A stretch of 64,000 nt of DNA from NCBI GenBank assembly GCA_002633025.1, contig NMRB01000682.1, positions 34,662 to 98,661 of the forward strand, in the 5' to 3' direction. Positions 1 through 11,689 of the stretch are shown here, one piece after another. This DNA is from Notospermus geniculatus. Lineage: Eukaryota > Nemertea > Pilidiophora > Heteronemertea > Lineidae. A model generated the notes under the pieces. The model was not told the origin of the DNA, made no database searches, and was given only the letters and a program-made list of their open reading frames with translations. Each line of letters starts with the position of its first letter. The stretch's first letter is position 1. The position numbers were made by a program, and so were the translations under genes.

Positions 1-49
1 ACACCACACCACACCACACCACACCACACCACACCACACCACACCACAC
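1..49. repeat. ACACC pentanucleotide microsatellite
   Basis: About ten uninterrupted copies of ACACC sit at the extreme left edge. The array may continue outside the window. It is not a canonical TTAGGG telomere repeat. Confidence 0.95.
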
Positions 50-342
50 TGTGCATACAATTTGGGGACAGTTGACCACTTATCTCTCATTATCCTTGAT
101 TACTTCAAAGTGAGTGAGCGTGTTGCTAAAAATGAAGTGCGGTATCATAGAGAGGATTACATGAACATGTACATGTAAATGCACAAAAATGCACAGCGTA
201 TTTGTTGTCGGCTGCAACCGATATTTCGTCGAACGCTGCTAAAAACCCTTTCCAAAGTTACCCACAGCGCCTCTTCTTGCCCTACAAATTAGATCTGTCA
301 CTATCGACAATGTGTTCCCCCTTTATCATGATGCTTCCCGGC

Positions 343-945
343 ACAGTGTCTCTCTCCGTGTATACACCAAAATCGCAGTTGTAGGGTCATAGACACCTGA
401 CGTTGCACTGTTATCTCTAGCTCGTCCAGCGTTATCATCTCAACAGAGTCAGTATCAGGACTTCAATTCGAAGATGTCAACAGCCAGCTGTGTGGTCAGC
501 AAAGCTGACCGTCACCAACAAGAGAAGCTGGATACCGGTGTAACGTTTTTGAATGTTACAGTGTCTCTCCGTGTATACACCAAAATCGCAGTTGTAGGGT
601 CATAGACACCTGACGTTGCACTGTGATCTCTACATGTAGCTCGTCCAGCGTTATCATCTCAACAGAGTCAGTATCAGGACTTCAATAGGAGCAGTCAGCC
701 GCGCATATTGCTAACAGATGGCAGCACAGTCTTAGCGGACCAAATGTACAGGAAATCTATTATGATCGCTGCTCGATCGATAATGACTGGGTCCGCTAGA
801 TGCATTGAATTGGGCCCTAGTGACACCTAGTGGTCAACTCGCTGACAGCTCCTATTCGAAGATGTCAACAGCCAGCTGTGTGGTCAGCAAAGCTGACCGT
901 CACCAACAAGAGAAGCTGGATACCGGTGTAACGTTTTTGAATGTT
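343..945. repeat. Tandem duplication of a 215-bp segment, second copy interrupted
   Basis: The segment starting ACAGTGTCTC at 343 is repeated from 558 and both copies end in GTAACGTTTTTGAATGTT (557 and 945). The second copy carries an insertion at 687-853. No coding potential is visible. Confidence 0.85.
687..853. mobile_element. MITE, 167 bp, termini AGGAGC..GCTCCT
   Basis: The ends are inverted (AGGAGCAGTCAG / CTGACAGCTCCT). The element splits the second copy of the 343-945 duplication, duplicating the dinucleotide AT. The uninterrupted first copy shows the empty site near 470. A related element in the opposite orientation lies at 4918-5088. Confidence 0.75.
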
Positions 946-1252
946 CCCCATCTGTGAGTGTTCCTCTCACCATTGTCTGACGGAATAAGCTGCGACTTGA
1001 CAATGGAGGACACACGTAGAGAAAAGTGTCGATTTATCTGCATAAACAATAAGGGGAAACACTAACACACGGAAACACTGGCAGATGTAACACCTGTGTA
1101 AAATCTGTGAGTGTTTCTGTAGCTCAGTGTTCCCCCACAATAGACGCGGCCTAGAATGGTTATTGTTGGGTTAGTTGCCGCTTAATCCGTCAGGAGGGAA
1201 ACAATATAAGAAAAACACAGAAATACGGGGAACACTGATCGACGTTACACCG
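946..1252. mobile_element. Two adjacent GTGTAACG-type MITE units
   Basis: Two units of about 150 bp carry the family signatures CTGTGAGTGTT, GACGGAATAAGC and GGAACACTGA, each flanked by GTGTAAC/GTTAC-like ends. Relatives occur at 10740-10905, 12005-12190, 42148-42560, 48880-49055, 61705-61900 and 62388-62536. Confidence 0.6.
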
Positions 1253-1383
1253 GCAATACCAGACCTCTCTATATCATATCATATCTGACTTTAAAACTGC
1301 AATGTTGGTGTACATGTATGTCAGTGTCAATGCTGATGACCAATCACGATCACTAAAATTTGCGTTGCTTTCTCCGTTTACAG

Positions 1384-1498
1384 TAGTCGACCACAAGAAC
1401 AACATATAGGACCTACTTCAGTAGTACAGGTAGAGGGTGGATGTCCTCGCTGTGGAGGCAGAGTCTATGAAGCTGAAAAGGTTTCGACAAGTGGCATG
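1384..1498 (+). CDS. LIM-domain protein (muscle LIM/CRP type), internal exon with first half of the LIM domain
   Basis: A strong pyrimidine-rich acceptor (..CTCCGTTTACAG, ending at 1383) opens a frame that leaves through a GTAAGG donor at 1499, in phase 0. The exon supplies a short linker and then GGCPRCGGRVYEAEKV, the start of a LIM domain of cysteine-rich protein (CRP/MLP84B) type. These proteins are zinc-binding adaptors on actin and Z-disc structures. Joined to the next exon, the ligand spacing is C-x2-C-x17-H-x2-C, exactly the family rule. Earlier exons, and any further LIM domains, must lie left of the window. There is a second possible acceptor at 1429, but the first has the better polypyrimidine tract. 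Confidence 0.85.
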
Positions 1499-2419
1499 GT
1501 AAGGCGATTTCGCCGTGCTGTCATTTCTTTACAACACGACAACAGCTTCGAAAAGATTTCTGTATAGCCGTGGTTACACTACATAAAATCCCCGTGTTTT
1601 TTGCGGTCACACCTATGAACTGCCGGGCTTCAAGAAACCCGTGTCTGAAAACACGGGTTTTGGAACACGGCAAACTCGCTGTGCTTTTCGAAATCCCCGT
1701 GTTTTCATTAGTTCTTAGAACGGCTACAGATGGCGCGGCCATTAATTGACGTCGTTTTCGCGCCTCGCGAACAATGTGGGCCAATACAGAAATGACCGAA
1801 GAGTCAGTGCATGCAGCGCAGCTGTCGACGGGCTACTTAACTACAATGTAGTGGTGTGACCTCTCGCCGGGCTTTTCGTACACACGGGTTTGACTCGGGT
1901 CTGGAAAAACACGGGTATTTTCAACAGGTGTAACCGTAGCTTATAGCCGTGGTTACACTACATAGAAATCCCCGGGTTTTTTGACACCCGGGTCTAGCCC
2001 GGCTCTGAAAAATCCCTCCTGAGGCCCGGTGCCCGTCAACACTACTCAAATTTTGTGACGGGGACCCAAATTAAGAACCTCCAAAACCCGTTCGAGCTCG
2101 GAGGGGATTATTACCCCGCGTTTTTAAAACAGGTGTGGACAGAAAAAACCCGGGTTCGACACGGGTTTTTTATGTAGTGTAACAAGGGCTTATATTTCTT
2201 ATTAAAACGATTACAGCAGACTTCTTACGATCGTCTGATGACTGCTTAATACTGACAGTCACGTCGATATCGAAATATGAAACGTTGCCATGTGCAAAAT
2301 TCTGTCATTTTCTTATCTGATTTCTTTTTCTCTATATATCGTACTAAGTTCATTTTAGTGATGGAATTCTGGGATTCCGATGTTGAGAAACATACAATCC
2401 AATTGATTCTCTCTTGCAG

Positions 2420-2513
2420 GATTTCCACAAAGCGTGTTTTTCATGCAAAACGTGCTCCAAGAAACTAGACTCTACCAGCGTGTGCGATAACAAAAAGGAA
2501 ATTTATTGCAAGG
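2420..2513 (+). CDS. LIM-domain protein, exon with second half of the LIM domain
   Basis: The acceptor CTCTTGCAG ends at 2419 and the donor GTAGGT starts at 2514. Entry is phase 0, matching the previous exon, and exit is phase 1. The translation reads DFHKACFSCKTC and then, 17 residues on, CK. It supplies His, four Cys and the first Cys of the final pair, giving C-x2-C-x2-C-x17-C-x2-C once the next exon is added. The segment KKEIYCK is typical of the second zinc finger in CRP and MLP proteins. Confidence 0.88.
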
Positions 2514-2546
2514 GTAGGTGTGCTGGTCCTGAACAACATGTCAGCG

Positions 2547-2990
2547 TGGTTTAAAGAGGCTGTCTCCCCTTAAAGCACGACTGTGTGCATTAGATGACTC
2601 TTTATCCCTCCCCACCTCGATATGACTGGAAGTAGTTCAACGTGCTGTTATAGCGTTAAGTGTTATAGTGTTATGTATACATGTAACACTCTCAGTTGGT
2701 AACTTACACCATTGAAATAGATACATGTAACATTTTTGACCTTAGAAAACATTTGATAAATAGCATCCCATTAATTAGGGCCTACTCCTTTACACATACA
2801 ACTTTTGAAAAGCTTGATGAAGGAGTACGTAAAAAAGTAAAAAATGTATATTTTTTGTGTTTTGCAGCTGCTATAACCCATGAAAAAATAGATACATGTA
2901 GATGAACAGTCTTGTCGAGCATGCACATACGACGTGCCTAAAAGGTCAAAGATTACGTCGGCTGTCGTGAGATACCAAACCTAATGCATA
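2547..2990. repeat. Dispersed repeat, left copy (partner at 31985-32760)
   Basis: Shared blocks include GACTCTTTATCCCTCCCCAC, GTCGAGCATGCA and a block around GGTCAAAG..TACGYCGGC. The copies differ by insertions: an inverted-repeat element here and a MITE at 32397-32700 in the partner. Confidence 0.65.
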
Positions 2991-3203
2991 CAGTCATGTT
3001 TTAAGAACTCCGAGTCCAATAAGGAATGATGTAACTCTTTTTATTCATGGGTTATAGCAGCTGCAAAACACAAAAAATATATATTTTTTACTTTTTTACG
3101 TACTCCTTCATCAAGCTTTTCAAAAGTTGTATGTGTAAAGGAGTAGGTCCTAATTAATGGGATGCTATTTATCAAATGTTTTCTAAGGTCAAAAATGTTA
3201 CAT
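2725..3203. mobile_element. Large inverted repeat (fold-back), arms about 160 bp
   Basis: The left arm (about 2725-2885) and right arm (about 3044-3203) are near-perfect reverse complements. Shared landmarks are GCTATAACCCATGAA and AAGCTTGATGAAGGAGTACG. It lies inside the LIM gene intron, and its short open frames are only arm sequence. Confidence 0.85.
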
Positions 3204-3608
3204 CTTTATACAACATCCAGGTTTTTAGAGGGACGTTTTAAAGTACAGTTCTTAAGGCGAGACAACCTCTTTAAGTGAAATGTAAAGAAGTTAAAGTGAA
3301 TCGACAGTCGTTTTGTAAACAGAAGGATGATGTTTGTAAACATTACCTCACAGCCAATCAGAATGCAGGAAATTAGTGTTTGTAAACAAAGATTCGTCCC
3401 CTTTTGCATTCAAATTTTTTGGCTGACAAATCGCTTTCATAAGCAAACAAAACAACGCATATGCATATGATTTGGACAGTATTAGTCTTATTAACCTGCT
3501 TCCTTTTGGCATTTTTGCGATTCCAAACATGCAGGGAAGACGAACCTAGCAATATACACATCAATATCAGAAATTCGTGTTATGTTCACTCAGTAGGTAA
3601 AAGCAGAT

Positions 3609-3763
3609 ATATCCTGCAAAAGTCGGCCATGACAGGTCAGAAGGGGTAAACAAACCTCAGCCCAGTGCATTGTACAGTTGTGCGCTGTGCTTACCGTCTA
3701 TACATTGCACTAGGCTGAGGTTTGTTTACCCCTTCTGACCTGTCGTGGCCGACTTTCGCAGGA
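3609..3763. mobile_element. Inverted-repeat element, about 60-bp arms
   Basis: The arms 3609-3669 and 3705-3763 are reverse complements, with the core GGGGTAAACAAACCTCAG. The element is intronic, about 110 bp upstream of the last LIM exon. Confidence 0.8.
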
Positions 3764-3875
3764 TGTCAATTGGGAGAGAACACAAAACGGTTTTCTCTCG
3801 TGCTATCCCCTGTGTGTTCTTTTTCATGTTCCATGCGTTCCCTTTAAGAGTATTTCTTTCGTTTTTTTATTCCAG

Positions 3876-3916
3876 CATGCTATGCGAAGGAGTTCGGTCC
3901 ACACGGAAAGGTCTAA
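3876..3916 (+). CDS. LIM-domain protein, apparent terminal exon
   Basis: The acceptor TTTTTATTCCAG ends at 3875. The first two bases complete the codon left open by the previous exon (phase 1). Translation gives ACYAKEFGPHGKV and a TAA stop at 3914-3916. CYxKxFGPxG is the usual end of a CRP/MLP LIM domain, and the Cys is the eighth zinc ligand. Family members normally continue with a glycine-rich tail, so this end is short. The sequence GGAAAG|GTCTAA could be read as a poor donor, but the stop reading is simpler. A possible AATAAA lies at 4460-4465. Confidence 0.75.
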
Positions 3917-4900
3917 AACAAGACGCTGTTCTTTGAACAAAAATAACCGCATGCGTGCCGGAACCACGGCTAGAGCGATGACACTCCAGGTGGCCGCCAG
4001 GTTGCTTATGTTAAAACCCAATCTCCATTTTTATTTCTCTTTTTTTATCTCAATTACGTAACGACGGCTGTAGAAAAATTACTGGTGTCGAAATTCCCCT
4101 TTTGATGAGTCAGTGAGCGTCCGAGTCTTCGGAATCATTTTCATGTAACCTTTCTGAGCGGGAACCGGACACCACGTGATGACAACTTTATCTGCCTAAC
4201 AACCCGAAGCAGCTCGACGTGCAATATGAACCACTCTCATTCTCACCCGTGATTTACCACTCCCAACGGTAACATCAAAGTCTATGAAGGAACGTACTTA
4301 CGGCTGTCATTACTGCGAGGGGGCGTAAGAGCAATGGAACTTTTGTATATTACGTTACATGCACTTTTATTAACATGTATGGACGATGTTTAAATACATA
4401 TTGTTAGAGAAAGCACTACGTTTCGCAGGACATGTTACGTATTTTGATATTTATGCAAGAATAAAAAACTTTATTTATGATGTTGAGACAAAAAAAACGA
4501 TTTCTCGTTTTTATTTTTTTATTTTCAAATGGCATGACACGTTTTGTTATATATATGTAATCATCCTTCGTTCTCATTCAGTATGAGTGTACATGTATAT
4601 ATATAATTACGTAATAATCGAAAGCCTCCCGTAGAAACTTGCTATATTGAATGCGTAATCTGGGTGACACAAATGTGTTCTTTTTCCCTTGGCCACCTGT
4701 TCGTACGTAGCTTCGCTGTACCTGCCTTTGCCCCAGCCCTACAAAACAGGTTTACATGTAGGCCTAGTTATACACTTTGTTTTGATTTCGGCGCGGTTTA
4801 GTACATGTACACATCACTACGCATGCATTACCCCACGCTCAATGGCTGCCAAAGGGATCTTACTCTAAGGTCTTTCACACGCACTCAGATATTGAGCTTA
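3917..4900. other. Probable 3' UTR and intergenic sequence, no gene seen
   Basis: AT-rich sequence follows the LIM stop, with one AATAAA at 4460-4465 as a possible cleavage signal. I see no further exon, RNA gene or clear repeat pair here. Confidence 0.4.
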
Positions 4901-4917
4901 TTCCGGTCATCGGTCGT

Positions 4918-5088
4918 AGGAGCTGTCAGTCAGTTGACCAATAGGTGTCACTCTGGTCAAATTCAATGCCCAGCGGACCCATTCATGGTTGATTGAGCAC
5001 CAATAAGGAGAATTTTAGGGCCTGTATTGTATTGGTCCGCTAGAAATTTGCTGCCGTCTTTTGGCGATAAGCAGTACTGACTGCTCCT
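4918..5088. mobile_element. MITE related to 687-853, opposite orientation
   Basis: The termini are AGGAGCTGTCAG and CTGACTGCTCCT. The interior shares blocks such as AGCGGACC with the reverse complement of 687-853. Confidence 0.7.
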
Positions 5089-5119
5089 GTTTCAGTTGTT
5101 GTCTCGTTTTGTCTCCTCT

Positions 5120-5340
5120 TTAAAGCCCCCGTCACATATCCACCGGGCCCCGTACGATTTTCCCCACCCAGTGGCTTGCCGTGGATTTTAGAGACAGTAC
5201 GCGTCCATTACGATTTTCATTTTTATTTTCATATTCATTTTCATTTTCATTTCTACGGTTTTCATTCCCCGGGCTCAGTGGCAATCTGTCCGTTTTTACT
5301 CGCCGTACGGGCCCGGAGTGGATATGTGACGGGGGCTTAA
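5120..5340. mobile_element. Inverted-repeat MITE, ends TTTAAAGCCCCCGTC..GACGGGGGCTTAA
   Basis: Terminal arms of about 22 bp (AAGCCCCCGTCACATATCCA and its complement) enclose a simple TTTTCATT-rich tract at 5216-5260. Confidence 0.75.
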
Positions 5341-5606
5341 GGCAGAGTCAGTATAGGTGTCGGTGTCTGTGAGTAATCAAATCTCGACGCCGCTGGCAAC
5401 AGCAACGAAAACCAAATCGTTGTTGTTAACGACTACCTTCTGGAATATCAACGAAGTGCTTTGGTTAATGATCTTGTTTCTCATTCAGGCGGTAGATGGA
5501 AGGCGGAGGGAGCAACGCGAGTAGTTTGCCTTGCTTCTTGTCTCTCTCCCGGGGGCTGACTGTCGGCGTTTTTGACGGTATGCCAGGAAAAATCATGGAG
5601 TCGTCA

Positions 5607-5852
5607 GTAATGGTTATAGTCTGGCAACACCTATCTTCGACCTAATGGAATGCGGAAGTCATGTAATGTGGCAGAGCTTTGCGGTTTTTAATCATGCCTG
5701 TCGATCACTTGTGGTCGTTCCCCGATTGTTCGTGTGGTCCACCGGTCATTCAATAGCCGCGTGTGATTAAAGGTCCGTGGAAAATCCAACGATCAATTTC
5801 CTAGCTTCCGCATTCCATTAGGTCAAAGATAGATGTTGCCAGACTTTACTGT
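5607..5852. mobile_element. Inverted-repeat element, arms about 48 bp
   Basis: The arms 5607-5658 and 5805-5852 are reverse complements with a few mismatches, around CCTAATGGAATGCGGAAG. Confidence 0.75.
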
Positions 5853-5936
5853 AAAATGGGCGTAGGCGGAGGGATTTGGGACATGTGATTTCATCGCTGT
5901 AAGGGCAATGGGGACCCCAGCTCACTGCCTCAATAT

Positions 5937-6045
5937 GTGTCACTAGTGGTTAAAACTATTGAATGAAACTGACAACCCGGTCCTGATCAATTTCCCACAC
6001 AAAAGGAGTCTATTGTATGGGACCGGGTTTCGGTGTGCTGCCCTC
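5937..6045. repeat. Dispersed repeat, second copy at 26131-26250
   Basis: Both copies carry AACCCGGTCCTGATCAATTT or a close variant, followed by GACCGGGTTTCGGTGTGCTG. Confidence 0.7.
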
Positions 6046-6269
6046 TATCTTAGCGACGTTCCCCATTTCTTATCTAACATGTGACAATATTAAGTCTGTC
6101 TTGGTTGTTGTTTTTGTGTAGTTTTATAAAATCAGGCATAACAGTAATCGACCTACCTTCAGTATCCGTGCTCTTTCCGCGGTCTCCTCGTCGGTCACGG
6201 GGTTTTCAAAACGCAGCTTTTAGAGAAGCGGTCAACTCCCCAGGATAAGGACGTTAAGGTACAATGTAC

Positions 6270-6480
6270 TGTCACACTGAAGTAGTTCTCAAAACGTCCT
6301 GCCCAGTCCTAATAAAATCGTAAAACGGGCTAGAACGTTGGCCAAATAATGCCTCGAATTTCTGGTCAGAGCTGAGCACCCTTCCCGTCCGAGCCGTCCA
6401 CTCCGTTCGCAAACAGTTTGAGCGCGTTCGGCAACATTTTTAAGAACGGGACTGAGAACTAGCTCAGTGTGATGGGGTAT
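6270..6480. mobile_element. MITE, CACTGAAGTAGTTCTCAAAACG family, copy 1
   Basis: It begins GTCACACTGAAGTAGTTCTC and ends AACTAGCTCAGTGTGATGGG. Two other copies are at 12428-12674 (inverted) and 23266-23494. Confidence 0.75.
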
Positions 6481-7619
6481 TACAGAAGGGAGGACCTTGG
6501 GGCATATTTTTACAATTTCACCAAAACATCCAGCAGTAAGATGAACAAGGACGTGCTCTATGATATTCCGTGAATATGGATTGAGCTAATTACCGTTGTT
6601 TTGATATCTTTTTTATAATTGATTTTTCCAGCGGCCATCTTAAGCCATCTCAAGCTACTCGTGTCTCTCACTTCGATGGGTCTTTTACGACGGCACAAGG
6701 TAGCCTACACGGCACCGCAGATTACTGTCCCATGCGACGGACGTAAGGAGTCAGGGATGGTTAATCCCACATGCCTGTGTTCAAGGTTGTTCATCCACAA
6801 TTTTGACGTCCCGTCTCCGCTTTGACCTTCAGTCAATTTCAAAACACTTGTCACTTCTATTGATATTGTTGCAGCTGTGTGGCCACAGAGTTTCCCAGCC
6901 AAGCCAGAAAATCAATGAAAAATTTGTGTCTCAAATTGATACATTTCTCGACAGGACACTGGAGGCCATCGCCAACTTCCTGTGGTTCTGTGTGCGTGAT
7001 CTACATGTAAATATGGAGTTGAAGAAGAACTAAATTTACATATAAGTGAAAGGAATTAGCGGTGTGTGTTAATCATCTTAGTCAGTCCTGAGAAACGATG
7101 AGTGCATGCATAACAGCGGCCAAAATACTATGTACCGGTACATGTATACTATATATAATTTGGTATAGGCCTACATGTACATCTGTTGGAAAATATGAAA
7201 TTTCGTCACGTATGTGTCACGGACAATGTCCATGATGTGGATTATCTGAAGCTGACGGGATGATGTAGTGTTGATGATTACTTCTGACGGATTCGATGAA
7301 TAAACGGCCATGGTGTCTTGGGGTTAGTCGGTTGTATTTCATGTTGGGCAGACCAAGTTGAAGACGACAGCCCGTCTGCAGTGACGTGTCGTCGTATCCC
7401 ATAACAACATCACCAAACCAGAGTTAGTGCAGGTTTAGATCAGCTTGACCCACTGAAATTTTTATTTAAATATCTTTAAATATTTTATTTTATTTGTGGC
7501 ACCAACCATTTCCTGAAATACATTATACCATGGAAATGAAGTCCAATTTCGTATTTCGTACTTCGTGCTTCGTCAGATTTGCGAAATACACTGTTTTTAG
7601 AATTTTTTGTAATATTTTA

Positions 7620-7855
7620 CAGAAACTGCCTGCAGCAGAGTTTCCGCAACTTCTGTAAATTTACATATTGTGTGATTTATGTTTTCCTGTATTAGAGATT
7701 CAATTGGACTGTCCAGATTGATGCTTTCTGAGAACCTGAGAACGTTGAAATATAATTTGGTCAGCCTCCAGTCAAGTCTCTGTTAACATTTCTTTGAGTC
7801 TGTAATTTTACAGATCACGTCCTGAAACTCTGCTGCAGGAATTTTCTGTAAAAAT
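7620..7855. mobile_element. Inverted-repeat element upstream of the opsin-like gene
   Basis: TTTTACAGAAACTGCCTGCA near 7615-7640 is inverted at about 7825-7855 (CTGCTGCAGGAATTTTCTGT). The ends are less well conserved than in the other MITEs. Confidence 0.5.
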
Positions 7856-8263
7856 CCTCTGTTATTTCTAACAGTGTACTTCAGAAATACCGCGGAATCA
7901 AGACGTCTCCGCTGCAGATTACCAAAAACCGTATTGTAGTCAATGAAATCAGCTGTGTTGATATTCTGCCAAAACAATCGCTGATCACAAACACAAACCG
8001 AATGATTGCCGCTGAGCGGGGGCAAGCGGCATCACGTATCCTCTTCGAGAACTACTCATTGCAAGCCAAGATCTGCATCACATGGGATCGATTCACCACT
8101 TACGATGATTGCATGGAGAAGTAATCTATCAAGTGTTGTATATGAGAAATATATTTCTTATTGAACATGGATGTAACATGAATACCGTTTTCAATAACTG
8201 GGGATTTTTTCAAATTAGTTACTTTTGACGTTAAGCGCAACAGAAGGAGAGGACAGATGGAAT

Positions 8264-8480
8264 ATGATTGCTGATGACAGCGTTCAGTTGATCCCTATCC
8301 TGTTCTTAGGGCTGTCAGTTCTCGTCATTTTTATTTCTAACCTGGCATTTTTACGGCAGTTGAACGGGAATCGCCGGCATTGCAACCGAACGCTTCTGTG
8401 GCTGGGGAGGTTTATTAGCCTACAGAGTTTTCTTGGAGGAATATTCGTCACTGTTATACACATGTCGAGTTTGATAGCCG
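8264..8480 (+). CDS. Opsin-like receptor exon 1 (N-terminus, TM1, TM2)
   Basis: The ATG at 8264 has A at -3 and leaves a very short extracellular N-terminus before TM1 (about residues 7-30, with the conserved Asn at 26). TM2 follows (about 45-66) but has no Asp at the usual sodium-site position. The exon ends SLIAG at a consensus GTAAGT donor (8481), phase 1. The frame is open upstream to an in-frame TAG at 8216-8218 that coincides with a possible acceptor (TTTTTTCAAATTAG), so a 5' exon adding about 15 residues cannot be excluded. The partner exon is 38.7 kb away; the link rests on phase and on SLIAG-EWLF matching the opsin TM2-TM3 loop. Confidence 0.75.
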
Positions 8481-8535
8481 GTAAGTGGTGTTGCGTAACG
8501 GACATCTGCGCGTGTTCATTTGCGTGTTTTACGGC

Positions 8536-8673
8536 TTAAGGCCTGGGTCCACATGTGCGTATTACGCTGCGTTTTGACGCTTCGCCCATTGTTTGGAAGC
8601 AGAGCGGCGGAAAATAACAAAAGATTTAACGCATCACGCAGCGTAAAACGCACATGTGGACACAAGCCCTTAA
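8536..8673. mobile_element. Palindromic MITE 55 bp after exon 1
   Basis: Near-palindromic ends (TAAGGCCTGGGTCC / GGACACAAGCCCTTAA) carry the internal block GCTTCGCCCATTGTTTGGAA. A second member is at 43181-43320. The flanking TAA fits a PIF/Harbinger-type target. Confidence 0.75.
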
Positions 8674-8699
8674 ACAACGCCGCGTGTTTTATTCACGTT

Positions 8700-10730
8700 G
8701 TGCGGATTCTGAGACTCACGTGACTGGGATTTCTCAGTGCTAAGTATACTGCACTGTAACCTTACTCACAGTCGGTTTAGGTAAGTCGCAAAACACGTGT
8801 TTTGGCGAATTTCAGTGCACATCATGAGTCCTTTTTTGTGAAAATATGATGTTACCATAGTTGATACTACCCGTATACAGTATTTTGTATGCCCGTGTGG
8901 AAGGATAGAATATCCCCAGAAAACTGTCCTAAAACAAAAGGTCAAGTTGTTGAATACTTGGTGATTGGTTTCTGTCGTCATCACCTTATCCATCATGGGA
9001 TAGTACTTTGTAGAAGCGGAGACTTTTCAAAGGGGACATTTTTTACTGTTATAGGCCTACCGGTCTGATAGGCAAAGAAAAACGTACATTTTGCCAAGTA
9101 AGTTTTTTTACGAAGCAAATCTCACAATTTTTCTCATATTAACTTTTTTTTATCCCATATTGAAATTGTCGCTTGCTGGTTCAAAGGAGTCAATAACCCG
9201 GCCTTTACTAATGCATGCTATTACTTAGCTTCCTTTTCTAGCAACAAAAGCGTTGATTAATCCCAATGAATTGGCACTTGATATCATCAATGTTGATTAA
9301 TTGAAAAATATCCAAGATGCGGAAACGGTGCCGCCAGTCGAACATTTCAACTAGCACCAGACAAACATTGGTAAACATGTTGATTTTAATTATTCATTGC
9401 TGCAAGTCTCGCAGCTTTTTCTTCTGATGCGTGCGGTCGGATCATTTTTCAAGTGCAAATTGCTGAAGTAAGAAAAGTTACCATTCACTTCACAACGTCT
9501 TCTCTTTCTCCACGCGACCCCAGATGAAAGCCCACCTCAGAAATCTTCACGTTTGAGATTGCAACGATTTCTTGAATTTCAATCTCGCTAAATGTCGTAT
9601 AAAGAATTATAACCATTAACGCAGATGAAGGAACGAGGAGGGCATTGGGAATTAAAAACGTTGATTGAACGGCACTTCCAGTAATTTTCCTTTCGTTTGT
9701 CAAAGTGCAGGTGTTGCTGGTATTTATTATCAGGTTCATTCACGAACAGTCAGCCAAATCCAAGGAATATAACGAAAGCTGCTTTTTACCAGCAACACTG
9801 GAAGTTATGATTGACGATTTGGAGATAAAAGCTTGTTCCACCCCATTGCCATCTGTAATGCCGTTGACAAGAATAACGGTTACAGACCCGTTTCTTTCTC
9901 TACCTTTGTTTTTTCACCATGTCATTACGCTTAACACGTATAGGCCTACATGTACTTAATACAGGGTAGTAACCTTCCCGCGATCTTGAGTGTGTCCATC
10001 CTTTTCTTTGCGAAATACCCCTCTGCGTTACGCGCGTGCCTTGTCTCGAACACCACAAATTACCACATCCAAATGCACTTTCTTCACCGTCCTGCTGTCA
10101 CCGTTCTTTACAACCGGACAGTGATGAACTAAAACCCAGAGGATGCAACTCTAAGCAGTTCCTAGTGTGTCGTCAATTTTTGTTTTATTTGTATTGTTAT
10201 TCATTACATCAGCATACATGGACATGTAGGACTAGATGTAAATGTAAATATGTACATGTACATGTAGGCCTTTGAACGCAACTTTTCCTGAAAAATTTAC
10301 TGCCTGGGGTAGGGGGTATCTCCTGCTGTCTTCAATCTTATGTGACCATCATCCTTCCTGATATTTTAGTCCAATTAAAGACAAACAGTAACCATGGTTA
10401 CCTTTATGCGCATGGTGTGAAGAGGGCAAAAACTTGGGCGTTTAGTTAGTGTTGCGTATCAACGTTCCCAGGTTGTTGCAGGAAATTCAGAATCTTGGGT
10501 CCACATTTTCAAAGCTGTTTTAACACTAAAATACATTTTAAAAAGAGAAACAATGTTTTTAGGAAAAATCATATTCTAGAACTTGTTTTAGTTTTAGAAC
10601 ACTCCGACAAAAACACATTTTTGCTTTCACATTTCCCAACGGGTTTTGACGCTAAAACGTTTTTTTAAATCTCCCATAAAAAGCGTTTTAACTAGAGCAA
10701 GGTAGGGGCATGTCTAACTTCCTGTTGGCT
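8700..10730. other. Intron 1 of opsin-like gene, no gene seen
   Basis: AT-rich intronic sequence. I see scattered TACATGTA motifs and short weak inverted repeats, but no exon with both splice signals and a recognisable protein motif. Confidence 0.45.
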
Positions 10731-10739
10731 TCTTTTTGT

Positions 10740-10905
10740 CACATCGACAGCCTCAGGTGTTATATCTGCCAGTGTTTCTGTGGGTCAGTGTGTCCCCCTT
10801 ATTGTTCGGGAAACGCTGGCAGACAGATCGACATGTTTCTCTGTCTGTCCCCTATTGTCAAGTCAGGAGTGGAACACTCATACATGTAGATGGGGAACAC
10901 TAAGA
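10740..10905. mobile_element. GTGTAACG-family MITE copy
   Basis: Contains CTGCCAGTGTTTCTGTGGGT, GGGAAACGCTGGCAG and GGAACACT, the signatures of the family at 946-1252. The two ends are complementary. Confidence 0.55.
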
Positions 10906-11689
10906 ACAACGTTTTATCTTAAAGCACTTTTTAAAATATGAATTTAAAATGCTTCTTATGATAGAACAGATTTTTGTCAAAACATGTTTCGGATAAAACA
11001 GCTTTGAAAATATGGGCCCACAGGGTCTTCATGGACTTGAGAGTTGCACGTAGGTTGCAGTCCTCTATACGCCAGATGATTCACAAGCTCAATATTCATT
11101 TCCGCGGTGGAAGACCCATGGCGTTGTTAGTAATTTCCTTCGTCGAACGTTTACAGCCAGACACATGAAAGAGCATCGCGTGTCGGATAGAATGATTTAT
11201 TCGCTCTTTCATTAAGGCGAGCTACAAGATGAGGAGAGATATAGAAGTTAATCCGAGAACGCATGCTTAACTGTGATCATCATTTTAGTCTGACATCCAT
11301 GTACACTCGGCCCCAGTGTGTATCCGACGTCCCGGTCTCCTACACACTGGCACATTTGGGGCTCAAAAGCCGGTAACACCACTAGATGGCGCTCCACTGG
11401 ACTCCAGCCAATCACCACCCTTTCTCACTCATAATTCCCGCGGAAATTACTTCCAGGAAAAACCCAACCTCGGCCCCAGGGGTATAGTTCGCTCAGACAA
11501 CCTTGGGCCACTCGCCATATTGTCAAAAAGCGAGCGAGGTTGGGAAAACCCAAGGACCCGTGCTGCCACCACGCGGTCTTCACGACTGTTAATCTCTAAA
11601 AGAGCCAGACGCGGAGTGTGATTTACCGAAAGGGGTGAGCCCGTAGCGTCTGGCCAAGCGAGACTAACATCCATGTAGTATTCATGAAA

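Noticed and set aside
1-49. Telomere repeat
   Set aside because: ACACC is not the TTAGGG-type repeat and genes continue immediately; treated as a microsatellite.
3824-4021. Minus-strand frame opposite the last LIM exon
   Set aside because: Antisense shadow of the LIM exon and its 3' flank, with no motif of its own.
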